From NCBI GenBank assembly GCA_964631265.1, contig CAZVWW010000114.1, positions 1 through 7,272 on the forward strand: 7,272 nt of DNA. The letters are read 5' to 3'. This DNA is from CAZVWW01 sp964631265. GTDB lineage: Bacteria; Thermotogota; Thermotogae; MWEM01. Numbering within the stretch: position 1 is the first letter of the stretch; the number at the start of each line of letters is the position of its first letter. Below the pieces are notes generated by a model that did no database searches, was not told where the DNA came from, and saw only the letters and a list, made by a program, of their open reading frames with translations. Of the stretch, positions 6,944 through 7,272 are shown one piece after another. The translations under genes and the position numbers were made by a program.

Positions 6944-7011
6944 ACAATTATCATCCTCGAATACCTGCCTATCTTTTTTGTATCACATTTTTTTATTTTA
7001 AGACTCTTCAT
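6940..7011 (-). CDS. Short leader ORF (23 aa) translationally coupled to the HEPN gene
   Basis: On the minus strand an ATG at 7011 has a near-ideal GAGGAGGG (7016-7023) four bases upstream. It opens a 23-codon frame that ends in TGA at 6940-6942, overlapping the HEPN ATG as ATGA. The predicted peptide begins MKSLKIKKCDTKK and ends RMIIV; it is strongly basic, with one Cys and no obvious membrane segment. It matches nothing I recognise. The ribosome binding site and stop-start overlap argue for real translation, possibly as a leader that sets the level of HEPN synthesis. It could instead be a small functional peptide or a degraded remnant of an earlier gene. Confidence 0.55.
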   Translation of the reverse strand: MKSLKIKKCDTKKIGRYSRMIIV

Positions 7012-7015
7012 CAAA

Positions 7016-7023
7016 CCCTCCTC
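7016..7023 (-). promoter_or_regulatory. Ribosome binding site of the leader ORF
   Basis: GAGGAGGG on the minus strand, spaced four bases (TTTG) from the ATG at 7011. It is the only strong initiation signal upstream of the HEPN gene and does not serve the HEPN ATG itself, which is about 70 bases further on. It is the main reason for calling the short ORF. Confidence 0.6.
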
Positions 7024-7142
7024 ATTGCTGTTTTATCGAATGTATGTTTGAAATAATGCACATGTGGTTGGTTGATGATCCTTGCCACCTCCAACCCCGG
7101 GAAATTATACCTATGATCTCTAAAACCCTCTCTATCAGGGAA

Positions 7143-7159
7143 GTTATACTATATATAAC
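7143..7159. repeat. Short AT-rich dyad
   Basis: GTTATA at 7143-7148 and TATAAC at 7154-7159 are perfect inverted copies around a five-base CTATA spacer. It lies just left of the larger palindrome and shares its TTATA-type core, so it may belong to the same repeat system. AT-rich dyads this short also arise by chance. Confidence 0.35.
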
Positions 7160-7166
7160 CCGCTAT

Positions 7167-7188
7167 CCTTGGTATAATTATACCAAGG
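7167..7188. repeat. Perfect 22-bp palindrome
   Basis: CCTTGGTATAA at 7167-7177 is followed immediately by its exact reverse complement at 7178-7188, with no spacer. Each strand contains TGGTATAAT, an extended -10 element, so the site holds two overlapping, opposed -10 boxes. No good -35 was found for either direction at normal spacing. Candidate roles are a dimeric repressor operator, the central dyad of a MITE-like element, or a cruciform-forming site. Confidence 0.6.
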
Positions 7189-7272
7189 TCTGATTGGCAA
7201 AAAAATCTCTGTAATACTCATAAATAAATGCATTAGGGAATTCATAGGTATAAATCAGCGGGAATCCAGGTT

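Larger units (their letters stand above)
7096..7262. repeat. Imperfect inverted repeat pair bounding a MITE-like or operator-like region
   Basis: Left arm 7096-7116 and right arm 7242-7262 are inverted copies matching at 17 of 21 positions, including a perfect 12-base core (TTATACCTATGA at 7105-7116, TCATAGGTATAA at 7242-7253) and a matching CCCG outer end. A few further matches (ACCT) extend outward toward 7087 and 7271. The arms lie almost symmetrically about the 22-bp palindrome at 7167-7188. No complete gene is seen across 7012-7272. The arrangement resembles a short non-autonomous transposable element with terminal inverted repeats; the right flank is cut by the window edge, so a target duplication cannot be checked. 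A multi-site operator upstream of the toxin-antitoxin genes is the other reading. Confidence 0.5.

Noticed and set aside
7126..7140. CCCT/AGGG mini-dyad with a TCTATCAGGGA string recalling a TetR-type operator half-site.
   Set aside because: Only four paired bases and no second half-site; no TetR-family gene is in the window.
7178..7270. Minus-strand frame open to the right edge, 30 codons rich in aromatic residues (contains PLIYTYEFPNAFIYEYYRDF), stopping inside the palindrome.
   Set aside because: It runs through the inverted repeat arm and ends in the middle of the palindrome, has no recognisable family, and is too short to separate from chance. It could be the tail of a gene entering from the right, which only longer sequence can settle.
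6944..7272. Possible CRISPR array, because repeated boxes occur upstream of the toxin-antitoxin pair.
   Set aside because: The boxes are short, inverted rather than direct, and there are no uniform spacers or cas genes.

Overview
The window looks like a piece of chromosome from an anaerobic bacterium. The evidence is a two-subunit 2-oxoacid:ferredoxin oxidoreductase (OFOR) facing a pyruvate, phosphate dikinase (PPDK), with AAGGAGG-type ribosome binding sites and sigma70-like promoters. Protein style and moderate base composition would fit a Desulfobacterota/Nitrospirota-like lineage, but that placement is a guess from sequence feel, not a search.

Layout, left to right: (1) 1-473, the 3' end of a plus-strand gene for a protein ending in a PD-(D/E)XK nuclease-like domain of the kind found behind AAA-like ATPase domains. 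(2) 474-636, an intergenic stretch with a good extended -10 promoter. (3) 637-3171, the OFOR alpha (gamma-alpha fusion) and beta genes, which directly abut. (4) 3192-3226, a bidirectional hairpin terminator. (5) 3244-5877 on the minus strand, ppdK, with its own extended -10 promoter at 5922-5952. (6) 5967-5992, a terminator that serves minus-strand transcripts arriving from the right. (7) 6018-6206, an open minus-strand stretch that looks like the 3' remnant of an unrecognised gene. (8) 6207-6943 on the minus strand, a HEPN/MNT (HepT-MntA-like) toxin-antitoxin pair, visibly more A+T-rich than its neighbours and with the two genes overlapping. (9) 6940-7011, a 23-codon leader ORF with a strong ribosome binding site, whose stop overlaps the start of the HEPN gene. 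(10) 7012-7272, no convincing complete gene but a nested set of inverted repeats: a perfect 22-bp palindrome near the centre of a roughly 21-bp imperfect inverted repeat, resembling a small MITE-like element or a multi-site operator.

Functionally, the central genes sit at the pyruvate/phosphoenolpyruvate/2-oxoacid node. OFOR exchanges 2-oxoacids, acyl-CoA and CO2 with low-potential electrons on ferredoxin. PPDK interconverts pyruvate and PEP. The two are convergent and separately promoted, so they are neighbours rather than one operon. The right end is accessory DNA: a toxin-antitoxin module that seems to have landed next to, and possibly cut, a resident gene. The most unusual points are the coupled leader ORF before the HEPN gene, the lack of the textbook RX4HXY motif in that HEPN protein, the symmetrical repeat array upstream of it, and a Cys-to-Gln change plus a GDGC motif in the OFOR beta subunit.
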